Source of the DNA: Bryobacterales bacterium
Lineage (GTDB): Bacteria; Acidobacteriota; Terriglobia; Bryobacterales; UBA6623
Direction: 5' to 3'
Length of the DNA stretch: 63,276 nt
Assembly: GCA_028819575.1 (NCBI GenBank)
Contig: JAPPLB010000192.1
Location: forward strand, 1-63,276
Shown in pieces: positions 42,931 to 52,125 of the stretch (position 1 is its first letter; each line of letters opens with the position of its first letter). A model generated the notes under the pieces. That model was given only the letters and a program-made list of their open reading frames with translations, was not told the origin of the DNA and ran no database searches. The position numbers and the translations under genes are program-made.

Positions 42931-44289
42931 ATGCACCCATTCTTGATTCTCCTCATCGCCGTCGCTGCGGTATTCGTGCTGATTATCCGACTCCGGGTGA
43001 ACGCCTTTGTTGCGCTCATCTCGTCGGCAATCCTGATCGGCATCCTCTCACCCGACATCGCCGTCAACGAGGTTGTCCCGGCCGTCGGTGAGCGCTTCGG
43101 GGATGTTGTCGGGCGCATCGGCATCGCGATCGCCATGGCCGCCATCGTCGGCCAGTGCCTGATGGAAAGCGGCGCGGCCGACCGCATCACCCGCCGCTTT
43201 GTTGCCTGGCTGGGCGAGGCCCGTTCCTCGCTGTCGCTGGTCGCGAGCGGCTACGTGCTTTCGGTGCCCGTGTTCTCGGACACCGTCTTCTATCTTCTGG
43301 TCCCCTTGGCGCGGGCGATGAGCATCCGCATGGGCGGCCGCAACTACGTTCTCTATGTGATGGCGATCTCCGCCGGCGGATCGGCTACGCACGTCTTCGT
43401 TCCGCCTACGCCCGGACCACTCGTAATGGCATCCACCCTCAGTGTCGATGTCGGCATCGTCATTCTCGTAGGTCTGTGCGTCGCTCTGCCCGCGTCGCTG
43501 TGCGGCTGGCTCTACTCGATATGGATCGACCGCAAGCTCAACATTCCGATTCGGGAAGCGCCCGGGCTTTCCCTCGACGAGCTCGGCAAGATCGCTACGC
43601 GGCCTGAAGAAGAGCTGCCCGGCTTCTGGGCATCGATGTCACCGATCCTGCTGCCGGTCGTGTTGATTACCTCCAATACGGTGGCGAACACCTTCTACGA
43701 GGGAACCGGCCTCGCCCGCCTGACCGCTTTCCTCGGGAACCCGAGTTTCGCTTTGCTGGCCGGCGCGGTCGTTTCGCTGTGGCTCCTGGCTCGTCAGAAC
43801 CGTCTGTCGCTCAAGCAGTTGGCCGTCCCCGTCGAGGAGGCCGTCAAGAGCGCCGGCGTTATCATCCTGATCACCGCGGGAGGCGGGGCCTTCGGCGGCA
43901 TGCTCGTCCGTGCGGGCGTCGGTGACGTGCTCGGCGAGTCGGCGAGCGAGTTGGGCATGTCGCTGATGCTGCTCGGTTTCCTGCTCGCCATGCTCGTCAA
44001 GATCGCACAAGGTTCCGGCACTGTCGCCATGATCACGGCTTCCGCCATCATGGCCCCGCTGCTCACGTCAGCAGACCTGTCCTACCACCCGGTCTATGTC
44101 CTGATGTCCATCGGCAGCGGCGCTCTCATCGGCACCTGGATGAACGACAGCGGTTTCTGGGTCTTTCGCACGATGACCGGACTAACCGAGATAGAAACGC
44201 TGCAAACCAAGACAGCTCTCCTTGTCGTGTTGGGAACCACCGGCTTCGCCGTCACCCTGCTGGGAAGTTGGCTCTTCCCACTCGTTTAA
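42931..44289 (+). CDS. GntP-family permease (gluconate-type H+ symporter)
   Basis: 452 residues, about 12 hydrophobic segments. Family signatures include LRVNAFVALISSAILIGI, SGYVLSVPVFSDTVFYLLVP, SAGGSATHVFVPPTPGPLVM and AQGSGTVAMITASAI. Members import gluconate or related sugar acids; the exact substrate is unknown. TATGAT about 30 nt upstream may be the -10. A periplasmic sugar-oxidising PQQ enzyme elsewhere in the window would make a natural supplier of such acids, but no linkage is shown. Downstream, 44290-44531 has only a 50-codon ORF (44377-44529) with nothing to support it. Confidence 0.9.
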   Translation: MHPFLILLIAVAAVFVLIIRLRVNAFVALISSAILIGILSPDIAVNEVVPAVGERFGDVVGRIGIAIAMAAIVGQCLMESGAADRITRRFVAWLGEARSSLSLVASGYVLSVPVFSDTVFYLLVPLARAMSIRMGGRNYVLYVMAISAGGSATHVFVPPTPGPLVMASTLSVDVGIVILVGLCVALPASLCGWLYSIWIDRKLNIPIREAPGLSLDELGKIATRPEEELPGFWASMSPILLPVVLITSNTVANTFYEGTGLARLTAFLGNPSFALLAGAVVSLWLLARQNRLSLKQLAVPVEEAVKSAGVIILITAGGGAFGGMLVRAGVGDVLGESASELGMSLMLLGFLLAMLVKIAQGSGTVAMITASAIMAPLLTSADLSYHPVYVLMSIGSGALIGTWMNDSGFWVFRTMTGLTEIETLQTKTALLVVLGTTGFAVTLLGSWLFPLV

Positions 44290-44531
44290 CCTGCAGTCAA
44301 GTCACGTTACTGTTTGTTTCGGCTGAGAAGATAGGGTCCGCATCCCCTTTGTGCTCGATACCTTTCGGCATGCACGATGTTCGGATGGATGAATTTCGCA
44401 CGGCCCTGGTCAAAAGCTGTGCTCCGTGTTGGGCCGCTACTCGTCTTGGAGGAGGAGAAAACTCTGTTTGACGACAAGCCTCATCGCATTCGATGCGCCT
44501 TGCCAACCCAGTTGTTGCTATGGTGCTGAAT

Positions 44532-46163
44532 TCAGTCCGCCTCCAGACCTGCGGGTAACGCGAACGTCACGACGTTCACGCCCGAGCAGACAGCCAGGTA
44601 CTGCCGGCCCTTGACCGCGTAGCTGATCGGCGAGGCCGAGATTCGCGTGCCCGTGTTGAAGTGCCACAGCGGTTCGCCGGTCTTGGCATCGAGGGCGGTG
44701 AAGAAGCCTTGATCGTCGCCCGCGAAGATCAACCCGGTGGCCGTCGAAACCAGCCCTGCTCCGTAGTGCCGGGAGTTCACCTGCTTGTACTCCCACTTGC
44801 GCTCACCCGTTGTCAGGTCCAGGGCGCGGACAAACATCTGCCAGGGGAACCGCGGCGATTCGATGTAGCCCGTCGCCGCATAGGAAAAGCCCCCGGGACG
44901 AAACTCCTGCTTCGATTTATAGCTGACGCCGCAGCCCTCCTTGACCGCCAAGTAGAACCAGTTCGTAGCCGGGTTGTAGGCCGGCGACATCCAATTCGTC
45001 GCGCCGGACGTGGATGGGCAGACAAAGTTGCCCTGCAGCGTCGGCTCCACGCCCGGCACGCGGATCGGCCGGCCGGTCTCCGTCAGGCCGCTGGCCCAGT
45101 TCAACTTGTCGATGAACGGCACGCCCTCGAGAAACTCGCCGGTCTCGCGGTCAAGGACGTAGTAGAAGCCGTTGCGGTCGGCATGCACCAGAAGCTTTCT
45201 TAGACGGCCTTTGTAGGGAGCGTCGACCAGAATCGGGATCTCTACCGAATCCCAGTCGTGCAGATCGTGAGGCGTGAACTGAAAATGCCATTTGAGCTTG
45301 CCGCTGTCGGCGTCCAGCGCGACAACCGACTCGGTATAGAGGTTGTCTCCTCTTCTCGGCTCGCCGTCGAAGTCCGGCGCGGGGTTCCCAATGCCCCAGT
45401 AGAGCAGGTTCAACTCGGGATCGAAGCTCCCCGAGAGCCACGTCGCTCCGCCGCCGGTCTTCCACGAATCGCCGGCCCACGTTTCGTTGCCGGGCTCACC
45501 CGGACGCGGAATCGTGTAGAACCGCCACAGCCGTTCACCCGTCGTGGCGTCAAAGGCGTCCAGCCAGCCGTTGAGTCCGTAGTCGCCCGCCGCGTTGCCG
45601 GCGATGATCCTGCCGTCAATCGCAAACGGTGCTGCCGGCGACCAGTAGCCGTCCTCGGAGCTCGCAATCTCCGATTCCCACACCATGCTCCCGGTGCGGG
45701 CATCGAGAGCGACGAGATGAGCGTCCGGCGTGGAGACATAGACAAGATTGCCCAGCACAGCGACGCCGCGATTGTTGCCGCGCTGGCGGGCCGGTTCCCG
45801 GCGCCATTTCCAGATCTGGCGGCCGGCGCGGGCATCCAGCGCGTATACCTCATTGGGCTGGCTCACATACATCACTCCGTCCACGACGATGGGAACGCTT
45901 TCCAGCCGTCGCGCTCCCGGCATGGGGAAGATCCAGGCGGGTGCGAGCTGACTTATGTTTTCCTTCGTGATCTGATCGAGCGGACTGTGGCGCTGCGAGT
46001 CGTAGGTGCGGCCGTAGGTGAGCCAATTTTCAGGTGGTGGGTCGAGAAGCTGTTCGTAGGTGACCTCCCCGGCCGAAAGCCCCGCGGCCAGAAGCCCTGC
46101 CACCACTGCGCAGCGCAAAACGTGGCCAATGCTAGCGGCTCGGTTGCTCATTTCATCTATCAT
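44532..46163 (-). CDS. PQQ-dependent alcohol-type dehydrogenase (without vicinal Cys pair)
   Basis: 543 residues with signal peptide (LRCAVVAGLLAAGLSAG). Same fold and order of motifs as the enzyme at 36008: YALDARAGRQIWKWR, VALDARTGSMVWESE, AFDATTGERLWRFYT, VALDADSGKLKWHFQ, ALDLTTGERKWEYKQ, ALDAKTGEPLWHFNT. At the place of the Cys-Cys pair it reads EPARQRGNNRGVAVLG, so the vicinal disulfide is missing. GNPAPDFDGEPRRGDNLYT keeps the catalytic-Asp region. The ATG overlaps the stop of the cytochrome gene (4 nt), giving tight coupling. Substrate unknown. Confidence 0.88.
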   Translation of the reverse strand: MIDEMSNRAASIGHVLRCAVVAGLLAAGLSAGEVTYEQLLDPPPENWLTYGRTYDSQRHSPLDQITKENISQLAPAWIFPMPGARRLESVPIVVDGVMYVSQPNEVYALDARAGRQIWKWRREPARQRGNNRGVAVLGNLVYVSTPDAHLVALDARTGSMVWESEIASSEDGYWSPAAPFAIDGRIIAGNAAGDYGLNGWLDAFDATTGERLWRFYTIPRPGEPGNETWAGDSWKTGGGATWLSGSFDPELNLLYWGIGNPAPDFDGEPRRGDNLYTESVVALDADSGKLKWHFQFTPHDLHDWDSVEIPILVDAPYKGRLRKLLVHADRNGFYYVLDRETGEFLEGVPFIDKLNWASGLTETGRPIRVPGVEPTLQGNFVCPSTSGATNWMSPAYNPATNWFYLAVKEGCGVSYKSKQEFRPGGFSYAATGYIESPRFPWQMFVRALDLTTGERKWEYKQVNSRHYGAGLVSTATGLIFAGDDQGFFTALDAKTGEPLWHFNTGTRISASPISYAVKGRQYLAVCSGVNVVTFALPAGLEAD

Positions 46164-46987
46164 GGCGCCTGGTTCGGCTCGACCGAACTTCCCTCCCTCC
46201 TACGTAGCGACAGGCGGCTCAGGAAGGCAAGCAAGTCCCGAAACTCTGCTTCGCTCAGGCGTCGATCGTAGTCGGTGGGCATCAGCGACTTCTCACCGTA
46301 GACGATCTTGTCGATCTCTTCGCTGGAAAGCAGGTAAAGGCGGTCATCATCTCCGATCATCTGGAGCGAGAAGTTGTGCTCGTTCTTGCTCACTCCCGAG
46401 ATCGTCCGTCCTCCCTGGGTGGTAACCGTGACGGGACGGTAGCCCAGCGGCGGATGCGGCTTTTCCACGGTCAGCGCCTCTTGAATCCTTTTCAGCGACA
46501 TCTGTGCTCCGAGGTTTGTCAAATCCGGTCCCAACAGACCCCCTCGACCGCGGATCACATGGCAGCGCCCACATTCGCCCTTTCCCCAAAAAATATTGGA
46601 CCCTTGTTGAATGTCACCGTCGACGGGAACATCGATCGCTTTCGCCCGCAGGCTCCGGATCCAGGCTACAATTCGCCAGGCATCGTCTTCCGGCAAGCCC
46701 ATCGGCGGCATCTCGCTGTCAGGAATCCCTTCTTGAATCGCTTGGAACAACTCCGTATCCGTCTGCCGCAAATAGCGCCGCTGCGCCGCCATTGCCGGTC
46801 CGCGGTCACCGGGTGCTCCGTCAACGCCATGGCAGACCGTGCAGAGCTTGTTGAAGAGCTCATGCCCCTCGGCGATGACTTCTGCGCCGGACCCAAGGGG
46901 GTTCTCGGCGCCCCAGGCGTGACCGGGCAGTCCAAGATACAACACGACACCAACCAAGATTCCCAGACCGCGCCGACACCAAGTCAT
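46160..46987 (-). CDS. Diheme c-type cytochrome, partner of the second PQQ dehydrogenase
   Basis: 275 residues; signal peptide GLGILVGVVLYLGLPGHAWG. Heme motifs CTVCH (KLCTVCHGVDGAPGDRGPAM) and CGRCH (GECGRCHVIRGRGGLLGPDL), with Met loops DSEMPPMGLPED and KSLMPTDYDRRLSE. Shares the order of domains and the middle block (VTVTTQGGRTISGVSKNEHN) with the cytochrome at 37714. Overlaps the PQQ gene by 4 nt, so the two are made together. Confidence 0.88.
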   Translation of the reverse strand: MTWCRRGLGILVGVVLYLGLPGHAWGAENPLGSGAEVIAEGHELFNKLCTVCHGVDGAPGDRGPAMAAQRRYLRQTDTELFQAIQEGIPDSEMPPMGLPEDDAWRIVAWIRSLRAKAIDVPVDGDIQQGSNIFWGKGECGRCHVIRGRGGLLGPDLTNLGAQMSLKRIQEALTVEKPHPPLGYRPVTVTTQGGRTISGVSKNEHNFSLQMIGDDDRLYLLSSEEIDKIVYGEKSLMPTDYDRRLSEAEFRDLLAFLSRLSLRRREGSSVEPNQAP

Positions 46988-47470
46988 TTCCAGTTCATGA
47001 TGATAGCCGAAGAGACCGAATCACAACATTTCCATGGTTCTTGCCGTGGGATTCGATCGTTGACCAGTAGGAAGTCGGCCCGGCCATAGTTCCGGCCCGG
47101 CAGGTCAGTGTCCATCAACATTCCGACACGTTTGTGTTCGTGTTTGGGCCGGTTTTGCGGTATAGTAGTCTGACGCCGTTATTTTTGTTGTCAGACAGGC
47201 CGCTTCCTGGCATCCTGGAAATCGTAGCGCCAAGGAGGTTGCAGCCCCGGTTTGGGTGTCACAGACGGCAGGCTCCTCGGTCGTTCGGAGCCCGCGAAAA
47301 GAAATCTGATTCGCCGAAAAATACGAGAAAGAGTACGTCTGAACAGCGGTCCAGGACGTCAAATTGAATAGGAACCTTGCCACCCCGGTGTAGTGGAACA
47401 GCCGGGCCATCGGCAACGTTTTGTGCTTTAGGAGCATCTAATAAGTGAGAAGCTGTGCCGGAGAACGTTC
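46988..47470 (+). promoter_or_regulatory. Divergent spacer with possible rpoD promoter
   Basis: 483 bp with no credible gene. A TATAGT hexamer (47161-47166) is the best -10, but the -35 region is weak (TTCGTG at 18 bp). That would leave a leader of nearly 300 nt before the sigma-factor ATG, room for regulatory RNA structure. No known riboswitch or thermosensor was recognised. Confidence 0.3.
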
Positions 47471-49027
47471 ATGACCCCTATTGAACTGAAACAAAACAAC
47501 TTAGCGGGGTCTGGTGGAGCGGCGTCAGCGGTTTCCGAGGATCCGGCCGACCTTGATGAGCTCGAGTTGGATGAACGAAATCGTCAAGAAGCCGAGGAGT
47601 TTGCTGAGGATCTGGAAGCCTCACCCGCTGAGGACAGTGTTCGTTTGTACTTGTCGGAAATGGGCGCTGTCTCCCTGTTGACCAGAGAGGGAGAGGTGCG
47701 ATTGGCGAAGCGGGTCGAGAGAGGCAACCATCGCGTCATCAAGGCTTTAGCACGGACCCCCTGGCTTTGGAAGAAGTTTGTCGACTTGCGGAATTCGCTG
47801 CAGTCGCAAGAAGCGGACCTGCGCTATCTGCGCTATATGGTCGAAGTCGAGGGTTCCGGCAACGACCCTGTTGCTCGAGCCAAGACGGTTGCCAAGTTGA
47901 AGCGGCAACTGGCCACGATTACGCGTCTCATCGGCGAGCTGCAGGAACTCTCACAGAAGAAAGAAGCTCGCGCTCAGTCTCGAAAGGCCATCCGTCGCCG
48001 TTGGTACTACCGGGTCGCTCGTAAGAATGTCCAACTCTCGCGTGCGATCGTTCAAAGCGTGATCAAGTTCGACGTCTGGAAGCTGTGGGCGCGAAACTTC
48101 GAGGAGGCAGTCCCTGAACTTCTGCAGGAGGCGGAACAAGCCAAGCAGGCTCGCGAGCTTCATGAGGCCAAAGGCGTCAAGACCTCGCCGGCCACTCGCA
48201 AGCCCAGTGATCCAGTCGTCGTAACGACGGTCTTGGCCCGTGACGAAGTGCTGTACGTTCTGGAGCGTATGCGTGCGGGGCGCGATGAGGCCGATGGTGC
48301 CCGGGCGGCATTGGTCGAGGCCAACCTGCGTCTCGTAGTGTCCGTTGCCAAGAAGTACGTCAACCGCGGCCTTCACTTGTTGGATCTTATCCAGGAAGGC
48401 AACATGGGCTTGATGCGCGCCGCCGAGAAATTTGACTATCGGCGGGGCTTCAAGTTCTCGACGTACGCCACTTGGTGGATTCGTCAGGCCGTCACTCGCT
48501 CTCTGGCCGACCAGTCGCGAACCGTACGGGTTCCCGTGCACATGCACGAGCAGCTCAACAAGTTCCTGCGAGCCCTGCGCAGCCTGGAGAAAGAGGTGAA
48601 CCGCCCGCCGACGAATCGCGAAATCGCTCGGCGCATGGATACGGACGAGGTCAAGGTCGAGGAACTTCGCTCGATCTCTCGCACCCCGGTGTCGCTCAAG
48701 ACGCCGGTGGGCCGAACGGGCGAATCTTCGCTCGAGGACCTGATTGAAGATCCGGCCGGTTCGTCTCCGGTGGAAAGCTTGCTTGCCTCCGATGTCAAGA
48801 AGAAGACAGCCGATATCCTCGGCACGCTCTCACCGAGCGAAGAAAAGGTGCTGCGGCTGCGATTCGGCATCGGCTACGACCGCGAGCACACGCTGCAGGA
48901 GATCGGACGAGAGTTCGAGGTCACTCGAGAGCGCATCCGACAGATCGAGGCGAAGGCCCTTCAGGCCCTCCGCGATCCCGAGCGGGCCAAGAAACTCCGC
49001 CAGCTCCTGCTAGCCTCCAACTCGTAA
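47471..49027 (+). CDS. rpoD: Primary RNA polymerase sigma factor (sigma70/SigA)
   Basis: 518 residues. Region 1.2 [20 protein letters not shown], a long non-conserved insert (about residues 110-260), region 2 [20 protein letters not shown] / [20 protein letters not shown], region 3 [14 protein letters not shown], region 4 [20 protein letters not shown] / [20 protein letters not shown]. The 2.3-2.4 and 4.2 helices match housekeeping sigma factors, so it should read TTGACA/TATAAT promoters such as those found in this window. Region 1.1 is short and acidic ([17 protein letters not shown]). Followed 87 bp later by repeat A5. Confidence 0.96.
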   Translation: MTPIELKQNNLAGSGGAASAVSEDPADLDELELDERNRQEAEEFAEDLEASPAEDSVRLYLSEMGAVSLLTREGEVRLAKRVERGNHRVIKALARTPWLWKKFVDLRNSLQSQEADLRYLRYMVEVEGSGNDPVARAKTVAKLKRQLATITRLIGELQELSQKKEARAQSRKAIRRRWYYRVARKNVQLSRAIVQSVIKFDVWKLWARNFEEAVPELLQEAEQAKQARELHEAKGVKTSPATRKPSDPVVVTTVLARDEVLYVLERMRAGRDEADGARAALVEANLRLVVSVAKKYVNRGLHLLDLIQEGNMGLMRAAEKFDYRRGFKFSTYATWWIRQAVTRSLADQSRTVRVPVHMHEQLNKFLRALRSLEKEVNRPPTNREIARRMDTDEVKVEELRSISRTPVSLKTPVGRTGESSLEDLIEDPAGSSPVESLLASDVKKKTADILGTLSPSEEKVLRLRFGIGYDREHTLQEIGREFEVTRERIRQIEAKALQALRDPERAKKLRQLLLASNS

Positions 49028-49114
49028 CACCCAACCGGGCGGCATTCCCGGCCGCCCGGATCCACGATACGTCCCCGCGGCAAGCACCAGGGCGAAGAAA
49101 CACCTCCAGCTTAT

Positions 49115-49291
49115 CCTGCATTTCTCACCACGTGGGGAGGCGAAGTGGGTGAGAGGGCCGTCAGGACGAGGCGCGAGCCGCTTGGCGCGCGCAGGCGTAC
49201 TTGAACAGTACGTTGAGCACGGCAAGCAAGCGCAACGAAGTCATGGCGGTCGTATCGCGTGCTTCGGCCGTCGGGTGGTGAGAAATGCAGG
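49115..49291 (+). repeat. Family A palindromic repeat, copy A5 (full)
   Basis: 177 bp from CCTGCATTTCTCACCACGTG to GGTGGTGAGAAATGCAGG, centre GTACTTGAACAGTAC. Sits between convergent rpoD and the ABC permease gene; the right end touches the TAA of the permease. Confidence 0.92.
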
Positions 49292-50083
49292 TTATGTCCC
49301 TGTGCTTGAATAATTCGCCACTCCCCGGTTCCACAAGACGATCGCCCCGGTCAAGAATACTGCCATCACCAGCGGCAGCAAGGCCACGTACGACTGATAC
49401 TCCATCCTCTCCAGCAAGACTGTCGAGGGATAAAAGCTTGCGAATGCAAAAGGAATCACCCAACTCAACAGAAACTGCACCAGCGGGCTATAGATATTCA
49501 GTGGATAACGTCCAAACGCCAGCATGTTGTACACCGGCGGGATAATACCAACCCGATCCTCCACCCAGAACGAAACGCAGGTCAGCATTAGAAATACCGC
49601 CAGGTAGATGATCAATCCGCACAAAGCAGCAGCGCCCAGAAACGCCCAGTCTTCCGGACCGTGTTGCAAGCCCAGCTTGTTGCTGGTGTACGCCACGATG
49701 AAAAGGCCCGTGGCCGTATCGCTCAGCGCCTCCAAGCGGAACTGCTCGCTCATCACTTGAAACAAGGAATGGACCGGCCGCAAAAGAATCCGGTCAAACT
49801 TCCCTTCGACGATGTACGACTCGCCGAAGTAATACAGATTGATGCTCACCACGTTGAAGAGTGACAGCGGGATCAGCCCGAACCCATACAAGAAGAGAAT
49901 CTCGTGAAACCGCCAGCCGGCAATCTCCGGCGCGCGTTGAAACAAGATGAACACCAACGCGATGCCGAATGCGGTCGCAATCATGGTTGTGATGACGGAA
50001 ACGACGAAGTCGCCCTTGTAGGCCAAGCGCACTTTTGCATACTGCAGAAAATACTGTCCCAGCAGTTGAAGGTAACGTCCCAT
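49292..50083 (-). CDS. ABC-2 family transporter permease (DUF990-like)
   Basis: 263 residues with six hydrophobic segments. GEFYI-like motif SYIVEGKFDRILLRPVHSLF and YPLNIYSPLVQFLLSWVIPF are typical of the ABC-2 subfamily whose members occur with an ATPase and a second permease. Neither partner is in the window, so this is an orphan or the rest lies elsewhere. The TAA stop is immediately followed by repeat A5. Cargo unknown. Confidence 0.82.
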   Translation of the reverse strand: MGRYLQLLGQYFLQYAKVRLAYKGDFVVSVITTMIATAFGIALVFILFQRAPEIAGWRFHEILFLYGFGLIPLSLFNVVSINLYYFGESYIVEGKFDRILLRPVHSLFQVMSEQFRLEALSDTATGLFIVAYTSNKLGLQHGPEDWAFLGAAALCGLIIYLAVFLMLTCVSFWVEDRVGIIPPVYNMLAFGRYPLNIYSPLVQFLLSWVIPFAFASFYPSTVLLERMEYQSYVALLPLVMAVFLTGAIVLWNRGVANYSSTGT

Positions 50084-50104
50084 CCGAATCGACTCTGGTA
50101 AGAA

Positions 50105-51418
50105 CTACGCCTGGTCCACGCCTCGTAGCACTTCGCCCATCTGCTCGATCACCCGATTCGTTTCCTCTTCGGTAATCACATAGGGAGGCATGAAATAGAG
50201 CACATTGCCGAGCGGCCTGAGCAGCAAACCGCGGTCCAGGAACTCGCGATAAAGTCGTGGTCCGATATCTGACAGATACCCGTCATCCTCGGCCAACTCG
50301 ACAATCCCCACGCCGCCGATAATGCGCACATCGTCAACGCAATTGAATGACCTCATTGGTTCAAGCCCCTCGCGGAGCTGTTTTTCCAGAACCGCGATTC
50401 GCTGGAGCGTTCCCTCTTCCCGAAAGATATCGAGGCTCGCCAGCCCCACGGCGCACCCCAGCGGGTTCGCCGTGAACGAGTGCCCGTGAAAAAACGTCTT
50501 CATGCGATCGTCACTCAAGAATGCTTCGTAGACATCGTCAGTCGCCGCGGTCGCAGCCAGCGGCAAATATCCTGCCGAGAGTCCCTTCGACAAGCACGCG
50601 ATGTCCGGACGGACCGGTCCATGCTCGCATGCGAACATTCGCCCGGTGCGCCCGAACCCGGTCATCACCTCGTCGGCGATCAGCAGCGTCTTGTGCTCGT
50701 CACACAGTTTTCGAACACCGGTCAAAAACTCCCGAGGCCAGACAATCATTCCGCCTGCGGCTTGCAGCATCGGCTCGACGATCACGCCGGCCACACGTCC
50801 CTTCTCCTCCCGCAGGATCTGCTCCAGGCTTCCCAGGCAGTCGATCGCGCAGGTAGAGCGTTCCAGTCCCAAAGGGCAACGGTAGCAATAAGGCGCATCG
50901 GCCCGCGCTACACGGAACAGCAGATCCTCGAAAGCCTTGGTAAACACCGATTCCTCGCTCACCGACATCGTGCCGACGGTGTCGCCGTGATATGCGAACT
51001 CGAGAGAGACAAACAACCGCCGCTCCGGCTCGCCGCGATTTCTCCAGTACTGGTAGGCCATCTTCAAAGCCACTTCGACGGCCGTCGAACCATCGTCGGA
51101 ATAAAAAATCCGATGCAAACCTGCCGGCAGAACCTCCACCAACCGTTCGGCCAGCTCCACCGCAGGCCTGTGCGTGAAGCCGGCAAAGATCACGTGTTCG
51201 AGTTCCCTCGCCTGGCGCGCCAGCGCCTCGTTCAACTTCGGATGGCTATGCCCATGGATATTCACCCACCAGGATGAAATCCCATCGAGGATGCGCCGGC
51301 CGTCCTCCGTATACAAATAAATCCCTTCACCCCGCACCACCGGGATCGGTGGCGGCGCCGTCTGCATCTGCGTATACGGATGCCACAAGCGCGCAAGATC
51401 CCGATCGACCAACGTCAT
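50105..51418 (-). CDS. bioA: Adenosylmethionine-8-amino-7-oxononanoate aminotransferase
   Basis: 437 residues. PLP-dependent, uses S-adenosylmethionine as amino donor to make 7,8-diaminononanoate. Class III aminotransferase motifs: LWHPYTQMQTAPP, GISSWWVNIHGHSHP, FYSDDGSTAVEVALKMAYQY, LLIADEVMTGFGRTG and CLSKGLSAGYLPLAAT with the PLP lysine; HGHSFTANPLGCAVGLASL follows. Last gene of the bio operon, 38 bp after bioD. Confidence 0.96.
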   Translation of the reverse strand: MTLVDRDLARLWHPYTQMQTAPPPIPVVRGEGIYLYTEDGRRILDGISSWWVNIHGHSHPKLNEALARQARELEHVIFAGFTHRPAVELAERLVEVLPAGLHRIFYSDDGSTAVEVALKMAYQYWRNRGEPERRLFVSLEFAYHGDTVGTMSVSEESVFTKAFEDLLFRVARADAPYCYRCPLGLERSTCAIDCLGSLEQILREEKGRVAGVIVEPMLQAAGGMIVWPREFLTGVRKLCDEHKTLLIADEVMTGFGRTGRMFACEHGPVRPDIACLSKGLSAGYLPLAATAATDDVYEAFLSDDRMKTFFHGHSFTANPLGCAVGLASLDIFREEGTLQRIAVLEKQLREGLEPMRSFNCVDDVRIIGGVGIVELAEDDGYLSDIGPRLYREFLDRGLLLRPLGNVLYFMPPYVITEEETNRVIEQMGEVLRGVDQA

Positions 51419-51456
51419 TTCAACCCTCTCACCAACCCGGAATTCATGTCAGAAAC

Positions 51457-52125
51457 CTACTGAGCAAAATTTCTGAGAAGTGTCCCTTCCAGATCCAAGC
51501 TCGCTGCCGCCCAACTGCCCACCTTCGACGCCGTCAACTCACCAAACAAAGGCATCTCCCCCAGCACTACCGTGTTCCCGTAGCGTTCGATCGCCCGACG
51601 GTTCTCCACATTGTGCTCGCCCACCATCACGACACCCGTCACACGCAGTGAACGCGCTCGCAGAGCCTCCAGAGTCAGCAAAGTATGGTTGATGGTCCCC
51701 AGTCCCGAGCGCGCCGCCACGACTACCGGCAATCCCAGCCGCGCTATCCAATCCGTCATGAGCTCCGAGTCATTCAGCGGGACCAATGCTCCCCCCGCCC
51801 CTTCGATCATCCAGGCACGATCCTTCGAAAGCCGCGACGCCATCACTTCGAGATCCTTGATCGCGATGTTCTCGCCGGCCAGCCGGGCCGCCAAGTGCGG
51901 TGACAACGGCCGCGGGAGCCGGATGCCCTCAGTGAATATCTCCGCATCAGAACAAGCCCCCAATTCGCGAACGACGGCTGTGTCGTCGTCCTCCTCGATG
52001 CCGGTCTGGATCGGTTTCCAGTATCCGATCGGACCGGATCTGCGGTGACGGTGCATCAACGCGGCGCTGACAATCGTCTTGCCGACACCCGTATCCGTGC
52101 CGGTCACAAAGAGGCCGCGCGGCAT
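51457..52125 (-). CDS. bioD: Dethiobiotin synthetase
   Basis: 222 residues. P-loop GTDTGVGKT near the N-terminus and YWKPIQTG, then EGAGGALVPLND match BioD. Closes the ureido ring using ATP and CO2. Its start overlaps bioF by 22 bp, so translation is coupled. The third gene of the operon. Confidence 0.94.
   Translation of the reverse strand: MPRGLFVTGTDTGVGKTIVSAALMHRHRRSGPIGYWKPIQTGIEEDDDTAVVRELGACSDAEIFTEGIRLPRPLSPHLAARLAGENIAIKDLEVMASRLSKDRAWMIEGAGGALVPLNDSELMTDWIARLGLPVVVAARSGLGTINHTLLTLEALRARSLRVTGVVMVGEHNVENRRAIERYGNTVVLGEMPLFGELTASKVGSWAAASLDLEGTLLRNFAQ

Noticed and set aside
44377..44529. 50-codon ORF MFGWMNFARPW... after the GntP gene
   Set aside because: No ribosome site, no recognised family, converges on the PQQ gene; insufficient support.
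47381..47460. tRNA-like stretch GGTGTAGTGGAACAGCC before rpoD
   Set aside because: No acceptor stem, anticodon arm or T-loop could be paired; not a tRNA.
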